Positions 37,579 to 47,949 of a DNA stretch of 64,000 nucleotides are shown here, piece by piece. This DNA comes from Zingiber officinale. Its lineage: Eukaryota; Streptophyta; Magnoliopsida; Zingiberales; Zingiberaceae. The notes beneath the pieces were generated by a model, which saw only the letters and a program-made list of their open reading frames with translations, was not told the origin of the DNA and searched no databases. Position 1 is the stretch's first letter; every line of letters begins with the position of its first letter. The stretch lies in the NCBI RefSeq assembly GCF_018446385.1, contig NC_055992.1:97544947-97608946 (forward strand), in the 5' to 3' direction. Made by a program: the position numbers and the translations under genes.

Positions 37579-39291
37579 TGTTAGGACCTTCGGACGCGGC
37601 TAGAGAGGGGGGTGTGAATAGCCGACCCCAAATTCACGTTTCTTCCTGCAATTTTAGTTAGCGCAGCGGAAATAAAAGATAGAAACGAAACAGGAGAATA
37701 TCAAACCTCAAACGCGACGATATAACGAGGTTCGGAGATGATACTCCTACTCCTCGGCGTGTCCGTAAGGTGGGCGAATCCTATCAATCCGTCGGTGGAT
37801 GAGACCCCGGAAAATCGGCTAATAAAAACTCCTTCTGGGTGGAGAAACCTCGCCACAATCTCTCTTGCAACAGCAAGATCGGAGTACAAAGATAAAGCAA
37901 GAAGCCAAGAACAATATGAATGTAAAAACACTAGTTTGCTTGCCTTCTCGTCGACTGGTGATGAAGCAACCACTTCACGGATGCCAACAACAGCAGCAAC
38001 TGATCAATTGGAGTCCAGCCGAGGGAAGCTCACACGAAGCTTCAGCAGTGGAGAGCTCAACAAAGCTCAGATCGCAGGAGCAAGAAGAAGTCACACCACC
38101 TTTTTCTTTTGTAGAGGCCTTCAACCTCGATTTATAACCTGAACCTGCGAAGAAGACACAGAAATCTAGCCGTTGTGACTCAACGGCTAGGCCTGGACCT
38201 ATCAGGCTCCACCCTGATCGATCCAGGATGGATCTGATCAGTCAGGGGACCGATCAGGCCCTAGGCTGATCGGTCCCCAGACCGATCCCAACTCTCACAG
38301 AGAGTTGGTTGCAGAGCCCTGATCGGTCTGTGGACCGATCAGGCCATAGGTGGATCAGTCCACCGACCGATCCCTCCTATTCCTTCTCTCAATCTGTTTG
38401 GCTACTGATCGGTCACCAGACCGATCAGATGACCCACAGTGAGAATCAGTGTATCACTGGATCGGTCAGCAGACCGATCCAGATACCCATAGTATCACTG
38501 GATCGGTCAGCAGACCGATCCAATTTCCCAGCCTTAAACCCTAAAGCCTTCCTGATCTAGAGAACGAGCTACCGAGCCCTCTCTGACATAGTCCGGAGAA
38601 CGAGCTACCGAGCCCTCTCCGACTTCCACGTCTGGTCCATAGAACGAGCTACCAAGCCCTCTCTGACCTAGTCCAGAAAACGAGCTACCGAGCCCTCTCC
38701 AACTTCATCCGGTCCAGAGAACGAGCTACCGAGCCCTCTCTGACCTAGTCCGGAGAACGAGCTACCGAGCCCTCTCTGACCTAGTCCGGAGAACGAGCTA
38801 CCGAGCCCTCTCCGACTCCATCCAGTCCAGAGAACGTGCTACCGAGCCCTCTCCGACCTCCCATGCCAAGCTTCCATACTTGGACTTTTTCCCGTGCCCA
38901 ACTCCCTGCTTGGACTTTTCCTGTGCCAAGCTTCCTGCTTGGACTTTTCCGTGCCAAGTCTCCATACTTGGACTTTTCCCGTGCCAAGCTCCCTGCTTGG
39001 ACTTTTCTGTGCCAAGTCTCCATACTTGGACTTTTCCCGTGCCAAGCTCCCTGCTTGGACCTTTCCGTGCCAAGTCTCCATACTTGGACTTTTCCCGAAT
39101 CAGGTCAACTCAAGTCGGGTCAACCAGGTCATCCTTGACCAAAGGTTGCACCCACAATCCCCCAAGTTCATATTCTTGTCAAACATCAAAATATAACTTC
39201 TCTATTCTTGTCAAACATCAAAATATACCTCGAGTCAGGTCAACTCGAGTCGGGTCACCCAGGTCAACCTTGACCTAAGGTTGCACCAACA
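37579..39291 (-). repeat. 5' LTR of element 2
   Basis: 1713 bp, 111 bp longer than its partner. It has eight instead of five copies of the ~37-bp gaacgagctacc unit (38555-38860). GATCGGTC dyad cluster at 38190-38525. Confidence 0.93.
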
Positions 39292-40480
39292 CTGGTCACG
39301 CCCGGCAGACAGACATCAACACAAGAAGAGCTCTCATTTCAATCCATAAAAGTGTTGGTAACTTTTGTCTTTGTACTTAACTACTATAAAAGGGCAAGTG
39401 CAGTGTGTTGCACTTGACCTAACCTTTTGTATTCGATTCTCTCTTCCGAGTGTACCAGAAGAGGTTTTTAGTAGATTGTCCATCAATAGATTCGCGGGAC
39501 CTAGGCCTTGGAGTAGGAGTCGCCGATGGCTCTGAACCAAGTAAAAACCGCTCGTGTTTTTTTAGTGCTTTTTTTCTTTCTTTCCACTACGTACTCGAGT
39601 TTTTTAAAACCGAAAAAGAAGTGTTTTAAAAATCACGTGATTCACCCCCCCCCCCCCCTCTCACGTACGTCACAATCCAACACTAACGAGTCTCTAAAAG
39701 ACGTAAAACGAGTTAAAGAATATGATTCTTATATCAAGAGATAAATGCTTAGTTGGACTATACACAACACAAATATGGAAATATTTATCACGATAGAAGT
39801 GCGGATGGGCTACATATCTTATGGTAGAGTTGAACCATATTTGATTTAATCATGAATTAGTCATGAAACAACTTGATTTAGTTGTGAACTAAATTAAGGG
39901 GTTAATGGACTAATTTTTGGTTAAGGGATAATGGGTTAAATTTGAGCTTTATAATTCAACTTATTAAAGAGGATTATATACAAATATAATTGGGAGAGAA
40001 TTATATACAAGTTTTATTATTTGGTTGATTGACTTTTGGAAACCCAATCCTCCTCTCCCTCTCCTCTCTCTCCCGCTGTTTTATTGCCATGATCACCACA
40101 AGGGAGAAAAACTCTCCCTTATGTGCTTCTCTTATTCTTCCTCTTGATCCCTCTTCTTTGCTCGTGGCTGGTAACTTTTGAAGGAGAGGCTTGTACTCAA
40201 GGAGTTGTATTGAGGAGCTCGACGTGGATACGATAAAGGCGAGGTTCGACAATGTCACTACGGTTGATGTCCTTCTCGTTACAGGTCATCCATAAGGTAT
40301 ACCTAGCATAAATTTACTTTTTATAAAAGGTTAATTATGTAATTATATTTGACATGTTGTATCCTTGTATATGTGGGGTGTGTGTGATGTAATAATTAGA
40401 AATTATTATTATTTTATTTTTCGCTGCGTATGTTTACGAAACGTGTTCTAGCACACACCCGCATCAGGCATATCTTAACA

Positions 40481-40930
40481 CGCATGGAGTTTTATCAATT
40501 TGCTCCAAAGCTTCTTAGCATATTTATAGTCTCTAATTTTGCATATAATTGTGCTTAGCAATAAATTAACCAAAATTTTAGTTACCTTATCATTTCCCTT
40601 ACATCTTTGGATTTGTTCTTTGATCCATTTGTCTTTCTTGAGAATTTTACCTTTGCTATCTGTTGGAGCCTCAAACCCTTCTATTAGAGCAAACAATTGC
40701 TCTATCTCCATCATGAAAAAAATTTTGATCCTTGACTTTCAAGAATTGAAGATTGACGATATAAATGGTGAAGGTACCCTTGTGTCATATTCGAGTCCAT
40801 CTCGGAAATCCATCTTGAAGTTGAGTTCTCTTTTGATGAAGTTTTTGACTTTGTTGACTTTAGGACTTCAACTTCTTCTTCTTCCTCTAACTCTTTGCTA
40901 TTTCCAGTGATGAGTTCGGTGAAGAGCGAC
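40481..40930 (-). pseudogene. gag N-terminal stump of the A2 element
   Basis: The open part 40714-40475 encodes a gag segment (FEAPTDSKGKILKKDKWIKE and IICKIRDYKYAKKLWSKLIK) homologous to the gag at 36244-37516. It is cut after 'LIKLH' at about 40481, where unrelated LTR sequence begins, and is degenerate upstream of 40714. It lies directly downstream of the primer site of LTR A2. Confidence 0.75.
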
Positions 40931-40947
40931 CTCGCTCTGATACTACT

Positions 40948-43900
40948 TGTTGGGATACTCCGGAGTTAGAGGGGAGGGGGTGAATAACTCTTCTTGCTCG
41001 CTTGCTTGCTTCGTAGATGTTGTTGCAGCAGATAAACTTGAAGCGACAAACTCCCCAATGCTAACACTATAATTTACTTGGTATCCACTTCAAGAAGAGG
41101 TGACTAATTCAAGGATCCACACCGAGCACACTCTTCACTATCAAAAACACTTATTCTCGAAAATAATCTGGAGGTGGAGAAACCTCTTACAACTCACACA
41201 AATAATACAACTCAAAACAAAAAATAAATACACAAATAAAAATGAAAAACCTTCTTCCTTGATCTCTTGTTGTTTGCGAATGCCTCTTATAAGCTTGGAA
41301 GTGCAACAACACCTCAACCCTAAACTTCCAAGAACTGGCGAAGAAGATGGTGTGAAGAGCTGGTTTCGTTTGAACTCACCATCACCTTTATATTTGTGCT
41401 TTTGGGGCTTCCAATCGATTGGGTCTGCTCCCAATCGATTGCCACGTTAGATTCAGTCAATCCTAGCCATTCAAATCTCGCAACATGCTCAACGGTCACA
41501 TCTCAATCAATTGACCAATTAATTGAGGAGGCTTTGATCGATTGAACAATCGATTCAGAGCGCCTTTGTGCTCTCGCAGAAAGTCCGGAATCAATTGATT
41601 AATCGATTCCGACTCCCTTGTGTCTTCGCAAGAAAACCAACTCCAATTAATCGGTTGATCGATTGGAGTAGCCCAATCGATAAACTAATCGATTGGGGAG
41701 CATACTGTGCTCTCGTGAATTCCCCCCAATCGATCAACTGATAGATTGGGTTGTCTTTGCTCGTAATATTCCCCAAATCAATCAACTGATCGATTGGGAC
41801 CTAGTTCAATCGATCGACCGATCGATTGACCAACTCTAACTTGCTAAACTCAAGTCTAAGGTTCCCTTACCCAACATCTGGTCAACCGTGACTTGTTGGA
41901 ACTTTCTTGTCTCTAGCATCCAGTCAACCTTAACCCACTTAGACTTACCGTTGTTAGTGCAATATCCCTCAGGTCAAGGATGACCTGGTTGACCAAGCTT
42001 GAGTCTTGGTTTGGGTTTCGATGTTTGACAATGCAGTTGTGCATTTGGGGAGATTGTCTGGTGTAATTCCCCTCTGATCAGGGTCTGATCAGGTTGGTTG
42101 AAGAAGAGTCAAGTAGGTCAAGGTTGACCAGATACTTGAGTGGGAAGTCCTAACTGGGATATTAGGCAGAAAAGAAAATCCTGGTGAGTGAAGCCAGGTG
42201 AAAGACCTAGTGAGTGAAGCTAGGCAGGAGAAAATCCTGGTGAGTGAAGCCAGGTGAAAGACCTGGTGAGTGAAGCCAGGCAGAAGTGAAAATCCTAGTG
42301 AGTGAAGCTAGGTGAAAGACCTAGTGAGTGAAGCTAGGTGAAAGACCTGGTGAGTGAAGCCAGGTAGAAGAGAAGTCCTAGTGAGTGAAGCTAGGCAGAA
42401 GGGAAGTCCTGGTGAGTGAAGCCAGGCACGGGGAAATCTAGATAGGTCAAGGTTGACCAGACATCTGGTGAAAGTCCAAGTAGGTCAAAGGGATTGACCG
42501 GATACTTGGCACGATGAAGAAAAGTCCAAGTAGGTCAAGGAAGTGACCAGATACTTGGCACGATGGAGAAAAGTCCAAGTGGGTCAAAGGGATTGACCAG
42601 ACACTTGGTGAGAGAGTCCTAGCTGGTCAAGGGTGACCGGATGCTAGGTTTTATGTACCAACAAGTCATGGTTGACTGGATGTTGGTTTAGGGGGATTTG
42701 GACTTGCTTTTGGGCAAAAATCAAGATCTGGATTGATCGGCCGATTGATCCAGAATTTCAGCATCGATCAGAATTCCGATCGATCACCGATCGATTGGAT
42801 CATGCCCAATCGATCGACTTATCGATCGAGCCAGAAACTTGGATCGATCCGTGGATCGATCAGGTCCCAATCGATCGCTGGATCGATTGGGAGGAAGCTC
42901 GCTGGATCGATCACCGATCGATCCAAGAAGACTGAGTCCACGCCCGATCGATCGGTTGATCGATCCAAAGCCTCCCCGATCGATTGGGAGCAATCCAATC
43001 GATCGGGATCCGACCGTTGGCATCGTATTTAGCTGCAGGCGAGCGTTTCCTTCAATAGAACTTCACCGATTCATCTCAGATCACTTCAGCGTTTCCACAG
43101 CTTCTCCACAAAGATCAGATCACCAGTTCTTGAAGGTTCTTGGAGGTTTTCCAAGTCAAGAGGCGGATCTACAGCTGAAGAAGAAAGCTAGGGTTAGAGT
43201 TTCTATACTCATTGTAAGCTTTTGATTGTATTTGTGTATCCTTTCCCTTTCTTCTTGTAGTGTGAACTTGTAGGGCTTCTCCGCCTTCGGTAGTTATCGA
43301 AAAGGAGTGTTTATTAGTGGAGGTGTGTGTGTGTGTGCGTGGATCCTTGGACTAGTCACCTCTTGTGAGGTGGATACCAAGTAAACCAACCTTGTTAGCA
43401 TTGTATGCTTTTGTTTCTTTGTATTTCCGCTGCATATCTCTGAAGAAACGAGCAACGCCGACGACGAGCACACGAAGAGCTATTCAACCCCCTTCTAGCT
43501 ACTTTTCGATCCCATCAACCGTCTCATGTCAAGTGTCTGGTCCTCCATGACCCATTTGGACTTCCAAACACCAGATGTCTATTCAACTTTGATCTATCTG
43601 GATTTCCACATGCCTAGTTGCACTTACCAGGACTTCCCTTCTGCCTAGTTTCACTCACTAAGACTTTTCACCTGGCTTCACTTACTAGTATTTCCCTTCT
43701 GCCTAGCTTCACTCACTAGGGCTTTCACCTGACTTCACTCACCAAGATTTCCCTTCTGGCTAGTTTCACTGACTAGAGCTTTCACATTGCCCGACTTCAC
43801 TTACCGAGACTTTCCATATCAAGCGTTAAGTCAAGACTAACCCATTTAGATTTTCATCATCTGCCAACCTTGTCGTTTAACTTGCTCTGGCCTAGCATTC

Positions 43901-44135
43901 AGTTAGGACTTCTTAATCAAATATCTAGTCAATCTTGACGTATTTACTCTTCTTCACATCAAATTGATCAAATATTCACCAGAAGTAAATTATACTAACA
44001 ATCTTCCCAAATAGACAATTGTACCTACAATTTTTATACATTGTTAAACATCAAAATTCAAACATCCAGATTCAAGATTGAGCCAACTCAAATTTAGTTA
44101 ACATGGTCAACCTTCATGTAGGGAAAATTGCATCA
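40948..44135 (-). mobile_element. LTR A2: minus-oriented 5' LTR with primer site, split by a solo LTR
   Basis: Collinear with LTR A1 (40948-41951 and 43523-44135). The primer site AGTATCAGAGCGAGG (minus, about 40945-40931) abuts TGTTGGGATACTCC, so this is a 5' LTR in minus orientation. The right end (ttgcatca near 44135) is worn. The rest of the element left of 40481 is missing. ATCGATT dyad cluster at 41410-41835. Confidence 0.85.
41952..43517 (+). mobile_element. Solo LTR, 1566 bp, inside LTR A2
   Basis: TGTTAGTGCAATATCC...TTTTCGATCCCATCA with a perfect ACCGT target duplication (41947-41951 and 43518-43522). Same family as 20358-21837, but with more gtgagtgaagcyagg units (42180-42440). Dyad cluster at 42725-43010. 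Confidence 0.92.
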
Positions 44136-44925
44136 AGAATAATTGTTATTATATAAATATTGTTGAATAAGATAAATCTATATTGCAGTAGTTATAAAAT
44201 AGTAGCTATTATAATATTATATCAATTACGATGTTATAACAGTTATAATATAAATATTATTGAACAAGTATATATTATAGTTCCCGTTGTAATAACTAAT
44301 AAGTATGAAATCGTAAGTATTATAATATGTTCTTGTAATTCATATTATAATAATTACAAAATCATAAATACCACCGTGTGAATATTTATCGGTTCAAGAT
44401 TTAATCCATGTGAGTGAAAATAATAGCATCGAACATGAGAGTCATTTTACAAAAAGACTTATAGAGTGAGACGTTTTTGATTAAAAAAAAGCCACCTTGA
44501 TGATTAAATAAAAAATCATTGATTTTACCTCTAAATGTAGATAAATTATACTTGAGCAGGCAAACAAGGAGTGAAGGTTGTCTATGCATTAGATATTTTC
44601 TTCCGTAGATCACTAAACCATGAATTTTGATTGCCAAATATCAATTTAATTAGAATCTCCTGCCTGATATCAAAATGCTGGCAATTATGTTCCATCAATA
44701 GAACGATATCAGCAATTTCATCCATGAAGTCTGTAAGATATTAAAAAGAGTTCATATACAGGGAAAGGGTAGCCATATTTTATGATCCATGCAAAACATC
44801 AATAGCAACAAACACCAAGCACTACTTAACTCACCACAAGCCGTAGATACTCCGAAAAGGGAGGACAAAAAACAAGAAAAATTAAAGGCAAACCAGTTGT
44901 TGTTCTGTATCACACTCCCTCCCAC
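44136..44925. other. AT-rich spacer downstream of the kinase gene
   Basis: The left half (to about 44360) is made of degenerate gtagttataa/agctattataa units related to 49220-49660. The right part is the probable 3' UTR and downstream flank of the SnRK2 gene. No ORF is credible. Confidence 0.6.
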
Positions 44926-47151
44926 TCATAGAGCACATACAAAATCACCACTCGTTTCAATGTCATCAAGGTCCATGTCTCCGTCAATGTCATCAAGATC
45001 CAAACTGCCGTCTCCGATGAAGTGCCCGTGGCCAGGTTTAGTAGCCTCTCCGGGCTTTCTTGCTTCTTGAACTATAGCCATGACTTCTTCAATGCTTTGG
45101 GTTGTCTCTGCGAGTGCATCAATGCTCGCGGGTCTGTTTTGATACCCGTCTGAGAGCTCTATCGGTAGGTTCTTCAGAAACCAGGGATGGGTTTTGATCT
45201 CTGGAACAGTGAACCTCTGCAAGCAACATTTGATTGGTCAGAAGGAATTGTTTTCCCATTTTTCAGAGTGATGGGGGGAATTTGGAATGGTACCTGTTCA
45301 GGATTGGCTACAAATATCTGAGATAAAAGATGTCGGCATTCCATTGAGATTCGAACATAATCTGGTATCGAGTATTGCACACTAAGTATCCGCTGCCAAC
45401 ATAAAGGTTTTCTCTTCGTTAAAACACTACAGAATTCATCAACTGAGCAACAAACAAACAATGTTAGGCTTTCATATCAAAATCCAACAATGGAACTTGA
45501 GTAGCTTTGTAAATTTTCAACTGCTAGTGCATAGCTTAGTTAGCTTAGTGTCCTTTCACGATATGCTAAAACTATTATCACTCGATTCTATCAAACTCTA
45601 AAACAAACTCTAACAACAGAAATAAGTCAAAACAACATCAGTGTTCAATCCATGAACGTTCAAGATGAACAATGTAGTTTGTTACCAAAACATAAGTAAC
45701 TCACCGCAAGTGTCTTTCTAAAGTTCTTTGGATCGTCCGGGTCCTCAAAGGGATAAGCTCCAACCAGCATTACATACAATGTTACTCCGCACGACCAAAC
45801 ATCAGCAATCTAATGGTTACACAACCAGACAACTCAGTAACAGATTGATAAGCCAAAAAAATCAATCAAACGAGGAAATGGAACTCACTTTCCCATCATA
45901 TTCCTTTCTAGACAACACTTCAGGTGCTATGTAAGCTGGTGTTCCAACTGTGGACTTTGGTTGAGAATGTAAGACTGAAGACTGATAATAGAACATAAAG
46001 CAGACATTAATTGCTTATCATCACTGCAGATGCAACTAGATAACAATCCCAATATGTCAATTACCTTTGAATAACCGAAATCACATATTTTAAGCCGCGG
46101 TGCAGTGCTACCATCCAGGAGAGTGTTTTCTAGCTTGAGATCTCTATGGCAAATTTGCTGTAGTGAGAAAGAAATAGGCAGGAACATTTTTAAATTATAG
46201 GGAAAAACACTAAAAAAAAGGATAGTTACAAAGTTATTATACCATGCAGTGGCAATAGCTGACCCCTGATATTAATTGCTGAAAGAAGAATCTTGCCTGT
46301 TTGTGATGAGATGAAGGAACAGAATGGTTAGATCCTGGCCTGAATCAGTAAAGCATTTGGTTTAAATGAAGATGGCATTAATTTATACCTCGTCTTCACT
46401 AAATCTTCCAGCATTGCATATCCTCTCAAAAAGCTCTCCCCCAGCAGCATATTCCATGACTATGGCTAGATGTGTTGGAGTTAACAAGACCTGAAGTTAA
46501 ATTCTGGTTTAATATCACAAAGAGATCATATTTCATTGAAACAAATACTGTGATCATAAACATCAGGGGAGTCGATGGTCTCAATGATCTGCCTAGTTAA
46601 CAAGCAGATTGAATTTGTATGCAACACAAATGGCAACTATGAACTGAACTAGACTTTGCTCCTTTTGCAAACAAAGAAAAATGACAAAAACAAACAGAGG
46701 AGTATGTCGATATACTGAGGATAATAAACGAAACATAAGCTACCTCCTTAAATCTAACTATATTCGGGTGCTTCAATGATCTGTGGTTCATGATTTCCCT
46801 CTGAACATGCTCATCAATCTGCAAAATGAAAAAAAAAAAAAAAGACGATACTCTAAAAAGGAACTGGAGATGGAAAGCAGAAACCATCAAACACGAGTGA
46901 TCGAGGTCATCCAAATGCGACAAAGAACAAACCTTTATCCCCGAAAGAGGGAGGAGAATGTTTGACCAATCTAGATAAACAGCACAGGGATGTCAAAATT
47001 GGATTTTTAAGCAAAGGAAGAAAGGTGTGACCTTTTGCCCTCTCTCGATGAGCTTGATGGCGAAGAGCTCCTTGGTCCGCACATCCCGAACCAGCTTGGC
47101 GACGCCAAAATTACCCGAGCCAATGTCTCTCAGCACCTCGTACTTTTCCAT
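44926..47151 (-). CDS. SnRK2-type Ser/Thr protein kinase (SAPK1/2-like), complete, nine exons
   Basis: Plant-specific osmotic-stress/ABA-pathway kinase. Coding exons in transcript order: 47151-47032, 46818-46744, 46490-46389, 46296-46243, 46157-46065, 45981-45889, 45809-45705, 45392-45294, 45216-44926. All introns are GT-AG and lengths sum to 343 codons plus TGA, the usual SnRK2 size. Visible: Gly-rich loop GSGNFG (11-16), Lys33, HRDLK with Asp123, DFG Asp143, activation segment [20 protein letters not shown] with Ser158 at the position of OST1 Ser175, and the SnRK2 box [15 protein letters not shown] (288-302). The acidic C-terminus with repeated DLDDI and final SGDFVCAL resembles rice SAPK1/SAPK2, so subclass II is likely. 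Residue 116 is Cys where Ser is common (CHCM). No disabling change is seen. Confidence 0.95.
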
Positions 47152-47770
47152 CCCGACTGAGAGAAGAAATCAAGAATCAGACATGCTCAGAGCAGCACCA
47201 AACAACAGCGTTTTCTCAGGTCTCCCCTCTCTTACGCTGGGAGAGAAAGGAACGGAGAGGAGAAGGCTCGAGGGGAAGAGTGGGAGCGAGAGAGAGAGCG
47301 GAGAACGTCGCGATGATCTATCCAGCTCAGTAAACGTCAACTCGGCAAGTGCGCTTTTCGGGTTGCAGCGGACCGAGGCGCTCGAAGCGGAGCTCGTGGA
47401 AAAATTATACGTAGAAGGTAAGGAACTGGAATAGATGTTTGCTAACCTGCGCTGTCCTGCTGTGTGTCGTCAAGGGCAGTGGAGCAGGATTACGAAGCTT
47501 CTCCGCGAGCTAACATACACGATGGACTTACGTATTGCGGCTGCAAGGCCGCCGCGTGTCCGCGGCAGGACCAATCGCCTGCAGTCTCACCCGCCACTTC
47601 TACCCGCGAGCCTACTCGCTGTTATCGCGGTATGTAATGGGTCCCGCACTGCGAGCCAACCTGAGTCCCGGTAATGCCTTGAGTTGAGGCAACGTCATTT
47701 TGTCGGATTTGGCAAAGCGGCGTCGGGCCCACAGAAGCCATTATATTCCGTTTGCTGTACGCATACGACC

Positions 47771-47779
47771 ACACGTGGC
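47771..47779 (-). promoter_or_regulatory. ABRE/G-box upstream of the kinase gene
   Basis: ACACGTGGC contains the CACGTG G-box and the ACGTGGC ABRE core, about 620 bp upstream of the SnRK2 ATG. This class of site binds ABF/AREB bZIP factors, themselves SnRK2 substrates. Function is inferred from the motif only. Confidence 0.45.
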
Positions 47780-47922
47780 GCACTCCTAACTCCGATGGAA
47801 CAACTTCTTTTACGACGCCGAAGCTACTCAATACTGTACCTTCTTCTTATTGGGCTGATCCATAGTTTTTTCGCGGGTCGCCAGTGTTCAAATTCCCGTG
47901 CGATCATTCCAGGAAAGTGGTT

Positions 47923-47942
47923 CTGACGTCACGGATGACGTC
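47923..47942 (+). promoter_or_regulatory. as-1-like double TGACG element
   Basis: CTGACG..TGACG: two TGACG cores starting 12 bp apart (47924 and 47936), the spacing of the as-1 element bound by TGA-type bZIP factors. Each core extends to TGACGTC, so they also match on the other strand. About 780 bp upstream of the SnRK2 start. Confidence 0.5.
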
Positions 47943-47949
47943 TGGCTCG

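Larger units (their letters stand above)
32700..39291 (-). mobile_element. Gag-only LTR retrotransposon 2 (minus strand), complete
   Basis: On the minus strand: 5' LTR 39291-37579, primer site 37576-37561, gag 37516-36244, long non-coding tail, polypurine tract, 3' LTR 34301-32700. Perfect CTGGT target duplication (32695-32699 and 39292-39296), and the empty site is seen in the sister LTR near 23595. Protease, integrase, RT and RNase H are absent, and about 1.9 kb between gag and the LTR has no conserved domain. The LTRs are nearly identical apart from a tandem-repeat difference, so this is one of the youngest insertions here. Confidence 0.93.
22681..39682 (+). mobile_element. Gag-only LTR retrotransposon 1 with two nested insertions in its 3' LTR
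   Basis: 5' LTR 22681-23969, primer site TGGTATCAAAGCAGG (23972-23986), internal region 23970-27771, polypurine tract, 3' LTR from 27772. Perfect CTAAC target duplication (22676-22680 and 39683-39687). Subtracting the insertions at 28538-32555 and 32700-39291 and their 5-bp duplications leaves a 1291-bp 3' LTR against a 1289-bp 5' LTR. The internal region encodes a gag-like segment and then only AT-rich low-complexity sequence; no protease, integrase or RT is found. It fits the TR-GAG class of non-autonomous plant elements. Confidence 0.9.
27772..39682 (+). repeat. 3' LTR of element 1, split twice
   Basis: LTR pieces are 27772-28537, 32561-32699 and 39297-39682, collinear with the 5' LTR. 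More diverged from its partner than the two LTRs of element 2 are from each other, so element 1 is older, as nesting requires. Confidence 0.9.
20184..40480 (+). mobile_element. Probable solo LTR hosting two nested insertions
   Basis: Flanking pieces 20184-20357, 21843-22680 and 39688-40480 sum to about 1.8 kb after removing insertions with confirmed target duplications. Ends TGTTAGATTT and ATATCTTAACA are near-inverted TG...CA termini. No outer target duplication is visible (CTTAT left, CGCAT right), and the right side abuts a gag fragment abruptly, so a rearrangement is possible. No coding sequence. Confidence 0.5.

Noticed and set aside
40001..40258. 85-codon minus-strand ORF with a Glu/Arg-rich stretch
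   Set aside because: Lies in LTR-like sequence with a purine-rich run; no domain and no splice context.
44789..47926. Plus-strand ORFs over the kinase gene and its promoter (for example 47027-47434, 47435-47674)
   Set aside because: Antisense shadows of the SnRK2 exons or chance ORFs in the GC-rich 5' region; no domain.
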